NCBI RefSeq assembly: GCF_014650815.1
Contig: NZ_BMVR01000005.1
Location: forward strand, 186,001-250,000
Reading direction: 5' to 3'
Length of the DNA: 64,000 bases
Source of the DNA: Streptomyces flavofungini
Lineage (GTDB): Bacteria > Actinomycetota > Actinomycetes > Streptomycetales > Streptomycetaceae
How positions within the stretch are numbered: position 1 is the first letter of the stretch; each line of letters begins with the position of its first letter. The position numbers and the translations under genes were made by a program. Positions 8,790-17,417 of this stretch are shown here, piece after piece. The notes beneath the pieces are model-generated. The model had not been told where the DNA came from, searched no databases, and was given only the letters and a program-made list of their open reading frames with translations.

Positions 8790-9653
8790 ATGCGTATCCG
8801 TGCCACCGTGGCCGCCCTGTCCGGCACCCTGGCTCTGTCCGCTCTTGCTGTTCCCGCCGCCCACGCGGGTGACGAGCCGGCCGCCCCCAAGCTGTCCGCC
8901 GCCGTCGCCGACGCCGCGGACGCCGGTGGCGCCGTGGCCGCGCCGCGCGCCGCCGCGGCCGACGCCACCGTCACGGACGTCACCGTCAACGGCGGCAAGG
9001 ACGTCGTGATCGGCACGACCGCGAAGAAGAAGTTCTCGCTCGCCATCACGGCCACCGACCCGGTCGGCATCAAGGTCTCCAGCGGCTTCCTCTGGCTCGG
9101 CCAGGACCTCGAAGCGCCGATCGCCCTCATCACCCCGGCCACCGAGGCGGAGTACAACCCCACCTGCGAGCGCGTGGACGACACCACCTCCACCTGCACG
9201 GTCAACATCACCGCGGACCCGGCGCAGCTCGTCAACGACGGCGCGGGGGTCCGCTGGAACGCCTACGCCGCCGTGCGCAACAACAACAACGAGCTGGTCA
9301 AGCCCGCGGGCCTGAAGTCGGACATCCGCCTCAAGCGCGCGTCCCGCCTGACGGTCAACGCCTCCCCGGAGCCGGTGAAGAAGGGCAGGACGATCACCGT
9401 CTCCGGCGCCCTGACCCGCGCGAACTGGGACACGAAGAAGTACGCGGGCTACACGAAGCAGCCGGTGCGGCTGCAGTTCAAGAAGAAGGGCGCGAGCGCC
9501 TACACCACGCTGAAGACGGTCACGTCGGACAGCAAGGGCAACCTGAAGACCACGGTGAAGGCCTCCGTCGACGGCACCTTCCGCTACGTCTTCGCGGGTA
9601 CGCCGACGACCCCGGCGGTGACGTCGGCCGGCGACGCCGTCGACGTCCGCTGA
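8790..9653 (+). CDS. Secreted protein with C-terminal beta-sandwich-like domain, paralogue 1
   Basis: A 287-residue exported protein. A Sec signal peptide (MRIRATVAALSGTLALSALA, cleavage likely after AHA at about residue 26) is followed by an Ala-rich linker, a domain starting at TVTDVTVNGGKDVVIG, and a Lys/Thr-rich C-terminal domain (LTVNASPEPVKKG, ALTRANWDTKKYAGYT, VRLQFKKKGASAYTTLKT). The last ~100 residues are nearly identical to those of the next gene. The alternating hydrophobic pattern suggests Ig-like beta strands. It resembles Streptomyces secreted proteins filed under DUF5707, but I am not certain of the family. Function unknown; a role in the cell wall or at the surface is inferred from export and basic charge. 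Confidence 0.8.
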   Translation: MRIRATVAALSGTLALSALAVPAAHAGDEPAAPKLSAAVADAADAGGAVAAPRAAAADATVTDVTVNGGKDVVIGTTAKKKFSLAITATDPVGIKVSSGFLWLGQDLEAPIALITPATEAEYNPTCERVDDTTSTCTVNITADPAQLVNDGAGVRWNAYAAVRNNNNELVKPAGLKSDIRLKRASRLTVNASPEPVKKGRTITVSGALTRANWDTKKYAGYTKQPVRLQFKKKGASAYTTLKTVTSDSKGNLKTTVKASVDGTFRYVFAGTPTTPAVTSAGDAVDVR

Positions 9654-9727
9654 CCCTTCCGTAACGGACTCTGCGCTGACCCTTCCGTAACGGACTCTCC
9701 GCTGACCCGCCCGTAACGGACCTCTCC
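9649..9727. repeat. Three 26-bp direct repeats over the stop codon and spacer
   Basis: The unit GCTGACCCTTCCGTAACGGA (then CTCT plus two bases) occurs at 9649-9674 and 9675-9700, with a diverged copy at 9701-9727. The first copy includes the TGA stop of the upstream secreted-protein gene. Each contains the dyad CCGTAACGG. It occupies half of the 180-bp gap between the two paralogues. Confidence 0.85.
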
Positions 9728-9835
9728 GCCAGGGACTCTCCACACCCCCGGGCCGGGACCGGCCCTCAGCTCACCGAGCCCCGCGGCGCCGCCACTCAGG
9801 CGCGCCGCGGGGCTCCGCACCCCCGAGGAACCACC

Positions 9836-10621
9836 ATGCGTACCCGCGCCACCGCCACCATCGCCGCCGTCTCCGGCGCCCTCGCCCTCTCCGCGCTCGC
9901 CGTCCCGGCCGCGCAGGCCGCCGACTCGGTCCAGGGCGACACGAAGATCACGAAGGTCGTCGTCAACGGCGGCAAGGACATCGTGGTCGGCACGTCCACG
10001 AAGAAGGTCACCATCACCGTCACGGGCACCGACCCGAAGGGCATCAAGGACGGCATCGCCATCCTGTGGCGCGGCACGGAGTTCGAGCCGGGGCGTCTGA
10101 CGGGCGTCGTGGCCCCGGTGGACGACGCCAAGTGCACCAAGGTCGACGCGACCACCGGCACGTGCAAGCTCCTCCTGGAGGCATCCCCGCGCAAGCTCGC
10201 GAACGGCAACGCGGGCAAGTGGAAGGTGATGGCCGGTCTGCTGGCCAAGGGGAGCGCCGAGGACCGCGTCATCAAGGAGTCGTACAAGAGCGTCAGCGTC
10301 AAGCGTGCCGCGAAGCTGACGGTCAACGCGTCCCCCGAGCCGGTGAAGAAGGGCAAGGCCGTCACCGTCTCCGGCGCCCTGACCCGCGCGAACTGGGACA
10401 CGAAGAAGTACGCGGGCTACACGAAGCAGTCCGTGCGGCTGCAGTTCAAGAAGAAGGGCGCGAGCGCCTACACCACGCTCAAGACGGTGAAGTCCGACCG
10501 CAGGGGCAACCTGAAGTCCACCGTGAAGGCTTCGGCCGACGGCACGTTCCGGTACGTCTTCGCGGGGACGTCCACGACCCCGGCCGTGGCTTCGGCCGGG
10601 GACTTCGTCGACGTGCGGTAG
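9836..10621 (+). CDS. Secreted protein, paralogue 2
   Basis: A 261-residue exported protein, clearly a duplicate of its neighbour. Signal peptide MRTRATATIAAVSGALALSA with cleavage likely after AQA at about residue 28; then TKITKVVVNGGKDIVVG and the same C-terminal domain (ASPEPVKKGKAVTVSGALTR, NWDTKKYAGYTKQSVRLQ). It lacks the Ala-rich linker of paralogue 1. Two Cys (KCTKVDATTGTCK) match the pair in paralogue 1 (TCERVDDTTSTC), so a conserved disulfide is likely. AGGAACC lies just before the ATG. It ends 6 bp from the convergent P-ATPase stop. Function unknown. Confidence 0.8.
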   Translation: MRTRATATIAAVSGALALSALAVPAAQAADSVQGDTKITKVVVNGGKDIVVGTSTKKVTITVTGTDPKGIKDGIAILWRGTEFEPGRLTGVVAPVDDAKCTKVDATTGTCKLLLEASPRKLANGNAGKWKVMAGLLAKGSAEDRVIKESYKSVSVKRAAKLTVNASPEPVKKGKAVTVSGALTRANWDTKKYAGYTKQSVRLQFKKKGASAYTTLKTVKSDRRGNLKSTVKASADGTFRYVFAGTSTTPAVASAGDFVDVR

Positions 10622-10627
10622 GTCCCG

Positions 10628-13030
10628 CTAGGCCGCGAAGCGGCGGTCCACCCAGCGGAAGGCGAATTCGATCGCCGCCGCCGCGACCGCCGCGATCGCG
10701 ACCGCCGCCCACGGCATCGTCGTGCCGACCAGCTTCAGGGCGAAGAAGTCCTGGAGCCAGGGGATGACGAGGACGAGCAGGAAGCCGAGGCCCATGGCGG
10801 CCACGAGGGCGATGCGCCACCAGGTGTAGGGGCGGGCGATGATCGCCAGGACCCAGAGGGAGACCAGGAAGAGCGCGAGGGTGGCCGCGCTGGTCTCGGC
10901 CTCGCGGGCGCCCTCGCCGGTGTAGTGGTGGCGGGCCAGGAGGTATGTGGCGAAGGTGGCGACCGCCGCGATGATGCCGCCCGGCAGGGCGTAGCGCATG
11001 ACCCGTCGGACGAAGTGCGGCCTCGCCCGCTCCTTGTTGGGGGCCAGGGCCAGGAAGAACGCCGGGACGCCGATCGTCAGGGTGGAGAGCAGGGTCAGGT
11101 GGCGGGGGAGGAAGAGGTACTCCACCTGTGAGCAGACGACGAGCAGGGCGATGACGACGGAGTACACCGTCTTCACCAGGAACAGCGTCGCCACGCGGGT
11201 GATGTTGCCGATGACGCGGCGGCCTTCCGCGACCACCGACGGGAGGGTCGCGAAGCTGTTGTTGAGGAGGACGATCTGGGCCACCGCCCGCGTCGCCTCC
11301 GAGCCCGAGCCCATCGAGACGCCGATGTCCGCGTCCTTGAGGGCCAGGACGTCGTTGACGCCGTCGCCGGTCATCGCGACCGTGTGGCCCTTGGACTGCA
11401 GGGCGCCGACCATGTCGCGCTTCTGCTGAGGGGTGACGCGGCCGAAGACGGAGTTGGCGTCGAGGGCCTCGGCCATCTCATTCTGGTCGGTGGGGAGTTG
11501 GCGGGCGTCGACGGTGTTCTCGGCGCCGGGCAGGCCCAGTTTGCCCGCGACGGCGCTGACGGAGACCGCGTTGTCGCCGGAGATGACCTTCGCCTGGACG
11601 TTCTGCTCCTCGAAGTAGCGCAGGGTGTCCGCGGCGTCGGGGCGCAGGCGCTGTTCGAGGACGACTAGGGCGGTCGCGCGGGCGCCGGCCGCGATGTCGG
11701 GGGCGTCCAGGTCGCCGGCGGCGCGGGCGAGGAGGAGGACGCGCAGGCCCTGGTGGTTGAGCTGTTCGATCTCGTCGAGGGTCGGGTCGCCGGTGGGGAG
11801 CAGCACGTCGGGGGCGCCGAGGAGCCAGGTGGAGTTCTCGCCGTCGCCCTCGCTGAAGCTGGCGCCGCTGTACTTGCGGGCGGAGGAGAACGGCAGCGAC
11901 TCGGTGCAGCGCCACTCGTCGCTGTCGGGGTAGGCGTCGATGATGGCCTGGAGGGACGCGTTGGGGCGCGGGTCGGATTCGCCGAGGGCGCCCAGGACCT
12001 TGCGTACGTACGGTTCGTCGGAGCCGTTCAGCGGGCGCAGCTCGGTGACGTCCATGCCGCCCTCGGTGAGCGTGCCCGTCTTGTCGAGGCAGACGGTGTC
12101 CACGCGCGCCAGGCCCTCGATGGCGGGCAGTTCCTGCACCAGGCACTGCTTGCGGCCGAGGCGGATCACGCCGATCGCGAAGGCCACGGAGGTCAGCAGG
12201 ACCAGGCCCTCGGGGATCATCGGGACGATGCCGCCGACCGTGTACGCGATCGACTCCTTGAAGTTGTCGTCCTTCACGACGAGCTGGGAGATGATCAGGC
12301 CGATCGAGGTCGGGACCATCAGCCACGTCACGTACTTGAGGATCGTGGAGATGCCGGAGCGCAGCTCGGAGTGGACGAGCGTGAAGCGGCTCGCCTCCTC
12401 GGCGAGCTGCGCCGCGTACGCCTCGCGGCCCACCTTCGTCGCCGTGAACGCGCCGCCGCCCGCGACCACGAACGAGCCCGACATCATCTTGTCGCCGGGC
12501 TTCTTCAGGACGGGGTCGGCCTCGCCGGTGAGCAGGGACTCGTCGACTTCGAGGCCGTCGACCTCGACCGTCTCGCCGTCGACCACGATCTTGTCGCCGG
12601 GGCCGAGTTCCACCAGGTCGCCGAGGACGATCTCGGAGGTGGAGATCTCCGCGGCCACGCCGTCGCGCCGCACGGTCGGCTTGGCCTCGCCGATGACGGC
12701 GAGGCCGTCGAGGGTCTTCTTGGCGCGCAGTTCCTGGATGATGCCGATGCCGGTGTTGGCGACGATCACGAAGCCGAACAGGCTGTCCTGGATCGGTGCC
12801 ACGAACAGCATGATCACCCAGAGCACGCCGATGATGGCGTTGAAGCGGGTGAAGACGTTGGCGCGGACGATCTCGGTGGTGGAGCGGCTGCTGCGGACGG
12901 GTACGTCGTTGATCTCGCCGCGGGCGACCCGCTCGGCGACCTCGGCCGCCGTGAGGCCGGTGGCCCGTGCCGTCGGCGGCGCCACCGGGTGGACCGGGTC
13001 CAGCTCGGCGCCCGCGTCGATATGCGTCAT
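10628..13030 (-). CDS. ctpE: Cation-translocating P-type ATPase, CtpE-like
   Basis: An 800-residue membrane ATPase. Key motifs: the phosphorylated Asp in DKTGTLTE (D316), TGES-like LTGEAD near residue 168, PEGL in the transport helix (273-276), SGDNAVSVSAVA, and the hinge TGDGVND (554-560). The N-terminus (GLTAAEVAERVARGEINDVP, IVRANVFTRFNAIIG) closely resembles mycobacterial CtpE, a P2-type ATPase linked to calcium uptake, so Ca2+ is the likeliest ion; the assignment is by similarity only. About eight to ten membrane helices are visible, with no N-terminal metal-binding CxxC domain, which argues against a Cu or Zn pump. The ATG at 13030 gives full length. Confidence 0.88.
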   Translation of the reverse strand: MTHIDAGAELDPVHPVAPPTARATGLTAAEVAERVARGEINDVPVRSSRSTTEIVRANVFTRFNAIIGVLWVIMLFVAPIQDSLFGFVIVANTGIGIIQELRAKKTLDGLAVIGEAKPTVRRDGVAAEISTSEIVLGDLVELGPGDKIVVDGETVEVDGLEVDESLLTGEADPVLKKPGDKMMSGSFVVAGGGAFTATKVGREAYAAQLAEEASRFTLVHSELRSGISTILKYVTWLMVPTSIGLIISQLVVKDDNFKESIAYTVGGIVPMIPEGLVLLTSVAFAIGVIRLGRKQCLVQELPAIEGLARVDTVCLDKTGTLTEGGMDVTELRPLNGSDEPYVRKVLGALGESDPRPNASLQAIIDAYPDSDEWRCTESLPFSSARKYSGASFSEGDGENSTWLLGAPDVLLPTGDPTLDEIEQLNHQGLRVLLLARAAGDLDAPDIAAGARATALVVLEQRLRPDAADTLRYFEEQNVQAKVISGDNAVSVSAVAGKLGLPGAENTVDARQLPTDQNEMAEALDANSVFGRVTPQQKRDMVGALQSKGHTVAMTGDGVNDVLALKDADIGVSMGSGSEATRAVAQIVLLNNSFATLPSVVAEGRRVIGNITRVATLFLVKTVYSVVIALLVVCSQVEYLFLPRHLTLLSTLTIGVPAFFLALAPNKERARPHFVRRVMRYALPGGIIAAVATFATYLLARHHYTGEGAREAETSAATLALFLVSLWVLAIIARPYTWWRIALVAAMGLGFLLVLVIPWLQDFFALKLVGTTMPWAAVAIAAVAAAAIEFAFRWVDRRFAA

Positions 13031-13163
13031 GCAGACGACGGTACGGGGGGAGTGGGGGGTTCACCCCTTGAGTACCGGAAAGATCCGACCTCGGTAGGAC
13101 GGTGTTTGTCCTCAGGTCGCATGCCGTACTGCCGACGTACTACACCGGGGCGGAACCCTCCGT

Positions 13164-13457
13164 TCAGGCGGCGCCCGAAGCCTCCGTGGCCGTGGCGGGG
13201 TCCTCCGTGGTCTCGGCGGCGGCGCGCTTGAGCGCCGCGTCGCGCGAGCGGACGTACCAGATGCCGATCAGCCCGAGGCCGCCACCGGCGAGGCACGTCC
13301 ACACCCACCAGGTGAGGTCGCGGTCGTCGAACCAGCCGTAGAACGGGAGCTGTACGAGGAAGAGGGCGAACCAGAGGATCGTGCCGCCGGTGATGGTGGC
13401 GACGACAGGGCCCTCAAGGGGCTCCGGTGCCTCGTGCCTGGGTGTCCACTTCGCCAT
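13164..13457 (-). CDS. DUF2530 small membrane protein
   Basis: A 97-residue protein starting MAKWTPRHEAPEPLEGP, with two hydrophobic helices (ITGGTILWFALFLVQLP and WWVWTCLAGGGLGLIGIW) and a charged Ala/Thr-rich tail. I recognise DUF2530, a two-helix actinobacterial family of unknown function that often lies beside an NCS2 permease, as here. The open frame extends upstream, but the ATG at 13455-13457 starts the conserved sequence. It is divergent from the permease gene, with about 215 bp between starts. Confidence 0.82.
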   Translation of the reverse strand: MAKWTPRHEAPEPLEGPVVATITGGTILWFALFLVQLPFYGWFDDRDLTWWVWTCLAGGGLGLIGIWYVRSRDAALKRAAAETTEDPATATEASGAA

Positions 13458-13550
13458 GGCCCCTAGCTTAGTCGGGGCCGATTCCGGCCCCCTCGGCACG
13501 CTCACGCCCCTTGCGGCTCCCCTTGTGCCGCCTGGCTCTACGCGCGGAGA

Positions 13551-13600
13551 TGGCCATTTCTCGCTCATGTATTCATACTGAAACGGCTTCTTAATGGCCA
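13551..13600. promoter_or_regulatory. Separated dyad in the DUF2530/permease divergent promoter region
   Basis: TGGCCATT (13551-13558) and AATGGCCA (13593-13600) are perfect 8-bp inverted repeats 34 bp apart. They flank the only AT-rich stretch in the gap, which contains the -10-like CATACT. This could be a paired operator or the arms of a transcript hairpin. No regulator is encoded adjacent. Confidence 0.35.
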
Positions 13601-13673
13601 GTTGCTTTCGTACGAAGACACAATGTCGCGCAAGCCCGGTCCATCCCGTTCAACAGAGGTCATGAGGTCCCGC

Positions 13674-15119
13674 ATGTCCCCCTCGGCCAGCGCTCCGGTC
13701 GACGCCGAACAGCCCCCGAAGTCCCCGCAGGGCGGGCTCGACGGCTTCTTCAAGATCTCGGAGCGGGGCTCGACCCTGGCCAGGGAGGTGCGCGGCGGCT
13801 TCGCCACCTTCTTCGCGATGGCGTACATCATCGTGCTCAACCCGATCATCCTCGGCAGCGCCAAGGACATGTACGGCCACCAGCTCGACAACAAGCAGCT
13901 GGTCACCGCCACCGTGCTGACCGCCGCGTTCACCACGCTGCTCATGGGTGTCATCGGCAACGTGCCGATCGCCCTGGCCGCCGGTCTCGGCGTGAACACC
14001 GTGGTCGCGCTGCAGCTCGCGCCGCGGATGTCCTGGCCGGACGCCATGGGCATGGTCGTCCTCGCGGGCTTCGTGGTGATGCTGCTCGTGGCCACCGGGC
14101 TGCGGGAGCGGGTGATGAGCGCCGTGCCGCTGGGCCTGCGCAAGGGCATCGCGATCGGCATCGGCCTCTTCATCATGCTGATCGGCCTCGTCGACGCGGG
14201 CTTCGTCTCCCGCATCCCGGACGCCGCGCACACCACGGTGCCGCTGCAGCTCGGCGGCGACGGTCACCTCAACGGCTGGCCGGTCCTCGTCTTCGTCCTC
14301 GGCGTGCTGCTCACCCTCGCCCTGCTGGTGCGCAAGGTGCCGGGCGCGATCCTGCTCTCGATCGTCGTCATGACGGTTCTGGCCATGATCATCCACGCGG
14401 TCGCGGATGTGCCGTCCTGGGGTCTGACCACGCCCGAGTGGCCCGGCAACCCGGTCTCCACCCCCGACTTCGGCCTGGTCGGTGAGATCAGCCTGTTCGG
14501 CGGCTTCGAGAAGGTCGGCGTCCTCACCGGCGTGCTCTTCGTCTTCACCGTGCTGCTCTCGTGCTTCTTCGACGCGATGGGCACGATCATGGGCATCGGC
14601 GACGAGGCCCACCTGACCGACGACAAGGGCAACATGCCCGGCATCAACAAGGTGCTCTTCGTCGACGGCATCGCGGTCGCCGCGGGCGGCGCCTCGTCCT
14701 CCTCGGCCACCACCTGCTTCGTGGAGTCCACGGCGGGCGTCGGCGAGGGCGCGCGGACCGGGTTCGCGAACGTCGTCACCGGCGGTCTGTTCGCCGTCGC
14801 GCTGTTCCTCACGCCGCTCGCCACGATGGTGCCGTCGCAGGCGGCCACGCCCGCGCTGCTCGCGGTCGGCTTCCTGATCCTGTCCGGCTCGATCGGCGCG
14901 ATCGACTGGGCCGACTACACCATCGCGATCCCGGCGTTCGTGACGATGCTGATGATGCCGTTCACGTACTCGATCACGAACGGCATCGGCATGGGCTTCA
15001 TCGCCTTCACCGTGCTGCGGCTCGCGGCCGGGCGGGGGCGCGAGGTTCCGGTCGCGATGTACGCGGTGTCCGCGGTGTTCGCCTTCTACTACCTGATGCC
15101 TGCCCTCGGGCTCACCTAG
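13674..15119 (+). CDS. NCS2 purine permease, AzgA-like
   Basis: A 481-residue integral membrane protein with about 12-14 hydrophobic segments. GFFKISERGSTLAREVRGGF and FFAMAYIIVLNPIILG near the N-terminus, and later FDAMGTIMGIGDEA and SSATTCFVESTAGVGEGART, are characteristic of the AzgA branch of the NCS2 (nucleobase:cation symporter-2) family, which imports hypoxanthine, guanine or adenine. Several starts are possible; ATG 13674 is preferred because ATGAGG sits six bases upstream and the conserved region begins soon after. TTG 13602 and ATG 13662 would add 24 and 4 residues. A convergent small RHH gene follows across a hairpin. Confidence 0.85.
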   Translation: MSPSASAPVDAEQPPKSPQGGLDGFFKISERGSTLAREVRGGFATFFAMAYIIVLNPIILGSAKDMYGHQLDNKQLVTATVLTAAFTTLLMGVIGNVPIALAAGLGVNTVVALQLAPRMSWPDAMGMVVLAGFVVMLLVATGLRERVMSAVPLGLRKGIAIGIGLFIMLIGLVDAGFVSRIPDAAHTTVPLQLGGDGHLNGWPVLVFVLGVLLTLALLVRKVPGAILLSIVVMTVLAMIIHAVADVPSWGLTTPEWPGNPVSTPDFGLVGEISLFGGFEKVGVLTGVLFVFTVLLSCFFDAMGTIMGIGDEAHLTDDKGNMPGINKVLFVDGIAVAAGGASSSSATTCFVESTAGVGEGARTGFANVVTGGLFAVALFLTPLATMVPSQAATPALLAVGFLILSGSIGAIDWADYTIAIPAFVTMLMMPFTYSITNGIGMGFIAFTVLRLAAGRGREVPVAMYAVSAVFAFYYLMPALGLT

Positions 15120-15135
15120 ACCGGGGCGCGGCGGG

Positions 15136-15156
15136 GCCGGGGGCGGGGGCCCCGGC
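15136..15156. terminator. GC-rich hairpin between convergent genes
   Basis: GCCGGGG (15136-15142) pairs with CCCCGGC (15150-15156) over a 7-base loop. It lies between the permease stop and the RHH stop and can serve both strands; there is no T-run, as usual in Streptomyces. Confidence 0.5.
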
Positions 15157-15166
15157 GGTGCGTCCC

Positions 15167-15343
15167 CTAGGCGTAGAACTTCTCCGTCGCCTCGACGGAC
15201 GACTTGAATCGCTCGTCGAAGTCATCACGGATGAGCGTCCGGGCCACATAGTCCTGGACGCTCATTCCTCTTTTCGCGGCGTGCTGCCGGATCCGGTCGA
15301 GCAGATCGCCGTCTATCCGCAGGCTGAGCACTGTCGATGACAT
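15167..15343 (-). CDS. Small ribbon-helix-helix DNA-binding protein
   Basis: A 58-residue protein: MSSTVLSLRIDGDLLDRIRQ followed by HAAKRGMSVQDYVARTLIRD. The short beta strand (VLSLRI), the helix and the turn before a second helix fit a ribbon-helix-helix (CopG/MetJ-Arc) fold, typical of antitoxins and small repressors. No toxin gene is adjacent on either strand, so an orphan repressor is as likely. The frame is open upstream to a GTG at 15400, but the fold starts at this ATG. No good Shine-Dalgarno is seen at either start. Confidence 0.72.
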   Translation of the reverse strand: MSSTVLSLRIDGDLLDRIRQHAAKRGMSVQDYVARTLIRDDFDERFKSSVEATEKFYA

Positions 15344-15475
15344 GAGGACAGCGTTGCCGCCCCCTCGTGGGGGACGCCCGGCTTTCCGAATCCAGCTCAC
15401 TCATTTGGGTGACGAAAGGGTTCTGTGTGCCAGATCACGGGCAACCCGGGCTTTCGCGGCGCGTAACCGAGTGGT

Positions 15476-15505
15476 CTTTAGTTAGGGTAATGAGTTACGC
15501 TAAAG
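15476..15505 (+). promoter_or_regulatory. Palindromic operator just upstream of the marR gene
   Basis: CTTTAG (15476-15481) and CTAAAG (15500-15505) form the outer arms, with GTAA and TTAC as inner arms. The dyad is AT-rich in a GC-rich region and ends three bases before the ATG at 15509. It is the expected site for autoregulation by the MarR protein. No Shine-Dalgarno fits between the dyad and the ATG, so the transcript may be almost leaderless. Confidence 0.65.
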
Positions 15506-15508
15506 AAC

Positions 15509-15946
15509 ATGCCGGACCTCTCCCATGGTGACAACGCTGCCGCCGTGAATTCGCTGCGCTCCGCCGTGATGCGCCTCTCCCGTCGACTCAAGCACCAGCG
15601 GGTCGACGAGTCGCTGAGCCCCACCGAGATGTCGGTGCTCGGCACCCTCGCCCGCTGTGGCAGCGCCACACCGGGTGAACTCGCCCGCAAGGAGCATGTG
15701 CAGCCGCCGTCGATGACCCGCATCGTCGCGCTCCTGGAAGCCAAGGGCCTGGTCAGGCTCGAACCGCATCCCGACGACCGCCGCCAGAAGGTGGTGACCC
15801 AGACGGAGCAGGCCGAGGCCATGCTCGAGGAGAGCCGCCGCAAGCGGAACGCGTGGCTCGCGAACCTCGCGGCCGATCTCGACGAGGACGAGTGGGAGGC
15901 GCTGCGCGCCGCCGCGCCGGTCCTGGAGAAGCTGGCCCACCTCTGA
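15509..15946 (+). CDS. MarR family transcriptional regulator
   Basis: A 145-residue winged-helix repressor. The core reads SPTEMSVLGTLARCG, TPGELARKEHVQPPSMTRIV (recognition helix region), ALLEAKGLVRLEPHPDDRR (the MarR wing with the conserved DxRR), then a C-terminal dimer helix. It is probably autoregulated through the adjacent dyad and controls the MFS gene 25 bp downstream in the same direction, the classic marR-exporter pairing. The ligand is unknown, but the pairing predicts a small toxic compound exported by that carrier. Confidence 0.9.
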   Translation: MPDLSHGDNAAAVNSLRSAVMRLSRRLKHQRVDESLSPTEMSVLGTLARCGSATPGELARKEHVQPPSMTRIVALLEAKGLVRLEPHPDDRRQKVVTQTEQAEAMLEESRRKRNAWLANLAADLDEDEWEALRAAAPVLEKLAHL

Positions 15947-15971
15947 CCCGACGCCAAGGAGGCGAATCCTT

Positions 15972-17321
15972 TTGAGTACGGGATCCGGAGCAGACTCCGC
16001 CCCCGCACCAACCGCCCTCGACCAGCCCGTCCGCTCTCACAAAACGTCCATGTTCAGCTCCTTGCGCATCCGGAACTACCGGCTGTTCGCTGCGGGAGCC
16101 GCCGTCTCCAACACCGGCACCTGGATGGCCCGCATCACCCAGGACTGGCTGGTGCTCAGCCTCACCGGCTCGTCCGCCGCCGTCGGCGTCACGACCGCGA
16201 TGCAGTTCCTGCCGATGCTGCTCTTCGGCCTGTACGGCGGCGTCATCGCCGACCGGTTCGCCAAGCGGAACCTGCTCTTCGTCACCCAGGGCGCGATGGG
16301 CGTGGGCGGCCTCTTCCTGGCCGCGATGACCCTCTCCGGTCACGTCCAGGTCTGGCACGTGTACGTCACCGCGTTCTTCACCGGCATGGTGACCGTCGTC
16401 GACAACCCGACCCGGCAGTCCTTCGTGTCCGAGCTCGTCGGCCCCGACCAGCTCCGCAACGCCGTCTCGCTGAACTCCGCGAACTTCCAGTCCGCGCGCC
16501 TCATCGGACCGGCCGTCGCGGGCCTCGTCACGGCCGCCGTCGGCCCCGGCTGGGCGTTCCTCGCCAACGGCCTGTCGTTCCTCGCGCCCCTGACCGGACT
16601 CCTCCTCATCCGCACCGCCGAGCTGACCCGCAGCCCGCTCGCGCCGCGCGGCCGTAAGGGGCAGCTCCGCGAGGGCCTGAACTACGTCTCCCGGCACCCC
16701 GAGCTGATCTGGCCCATCGTGCTCATCGGCTTCATCGGGACGTTCGGCTTCAACTTCCCGATCTGGCTCAGCGCGTACGCCGACGACGTCTTCCACGGCG
16801 GGTCCGGCATGTACGCCCTGTTCACCACGTTGATGGGCGCGGGGTCGTTGATCGGGGCGCTGCTCGCCGCGCGGCGGCGGTCCTCGCGGTTGCGCATGCT
16901 GGCCGGTGCCGCGGGGCTGTTCGGTGTTTCGCTGATCGCCGTCGCCGCTGTGCCCAGCGCCTATGTGTTCGCCGCGCTGTTGCTGCCGCTCGGTGCCATC
17001 GGGCTCACCGTCAACGTCACCGCCAACTCATCCGTGCAGATGGCCACCGACCCTGAGATGCGGGGGCGGGTGATGAGCCTGTTCATGATGGTGTTCGTGG
17101 GCGGTACGCCCTTCGGCGGGCCGTTGTTCGGGTGGCTCACCGACGCGTACGGCGTGCGCGTCAGCTTCGCGCTTGGCGGGCTGATCGTGGCTGTTGCCGC
17201 GCTCGGCGTCGGCCTGATGCTGGCCCGCGCGGCCAACCTCCGGTTGAAGGTGGACCTGCGGCGGGGCCACCCCCACGTGGAGTTCGTTGCCCGGGAGCGA
17301 GAGCTGGCGCCTGCGGCATAG
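15972..17321 (+). CDS. MFS exporter in operon with marR
   Basis: A 449-residue carrier with 12 predicted helices of the MFS_3 (EntS-like) type: SLRIRNYRLFAAGAAVSNTG at the N-terminus and GGVIADRFAKR, the conserved loop 2-3 motif. The start is TTG at 15972, supported by an excellent AAGGAGG eight bases upstream; no ATG or GTG is as well placed. The spacing and the upstream MarR repressor suggest a regulated drug or metabolite exporter. A hydrophilic tail of about 30 residues follows the last helix. Substrate unknown. Confidence 0.88.
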   Translation: MSTGSGADSAPAPTALDQPVRSHKTSMFSSLRIRNYRLFAAGAAVSNTGTWMARITQDWLVLSLTGSSAAVGVTTAMQFLPMLLFGLYGGVIADRFAKRNLLFVTQGAMGVGGLFLAAMTLSGHVQVWHVYVTAFFTGMVTVVDNPTRQSFVSELVGPDQLRNAVSLNSANFQSARLIGPAVAGLVTAAVGPGWAFLANGLSFLAPLTGLLLIRTAELTRSPLAPRGRKGQLREGLNYVSRHPELIWPIVLIGFIGTFGFNFPIWLSAYADDVFHGGSGMYALFTTLMGAGSLIGALLAARRRSSRLRMLAGAAGLFGVSLIAVAAVPSAYVFAALLLPLGAIGLTVNVTANSSVQMATDPEMRGRVMSLFMMVFVGGTPFGGPLFGWLTDAYGVRVSFALGGLIVAVAALGVGLMLARAANLRLKVDLRRGHPHVEFVARERELAPAA

Positions 17322-17329
17322 CGGATTGT

Positions 17330-17400
17330 GGGGGACTGCGCGTTCCCCTCGGGCTGCTGCCCGGTGGGGGCTGGTCGCGCAGTTCCCCGCGCCCCTTAGG
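17330..17400. repeat. Common Streptomyces palindromic repeat, terminator-like
   Basis: GGGGGACTGCGCG (17330-17342) pairs with CGCGCAGTTCCCC (17376-17388) with one bulge. The sequence CTGGTCGCGCAGTTCCCCGC is one I recognise as very frequent between Streptomyces genes. It lies between the convergent MFS and GNAT genes and probably works as a two-way terminator. Confidence 0.65.
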
Positions 17401-17417
17401 GGGCGCCACCTGGGCGC

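Noticed and set aside
15167..15343. Toxin-antitoxin pair
   Set aside because: Only the RHH half is visible; the flanking genes are a purine permease and marR.
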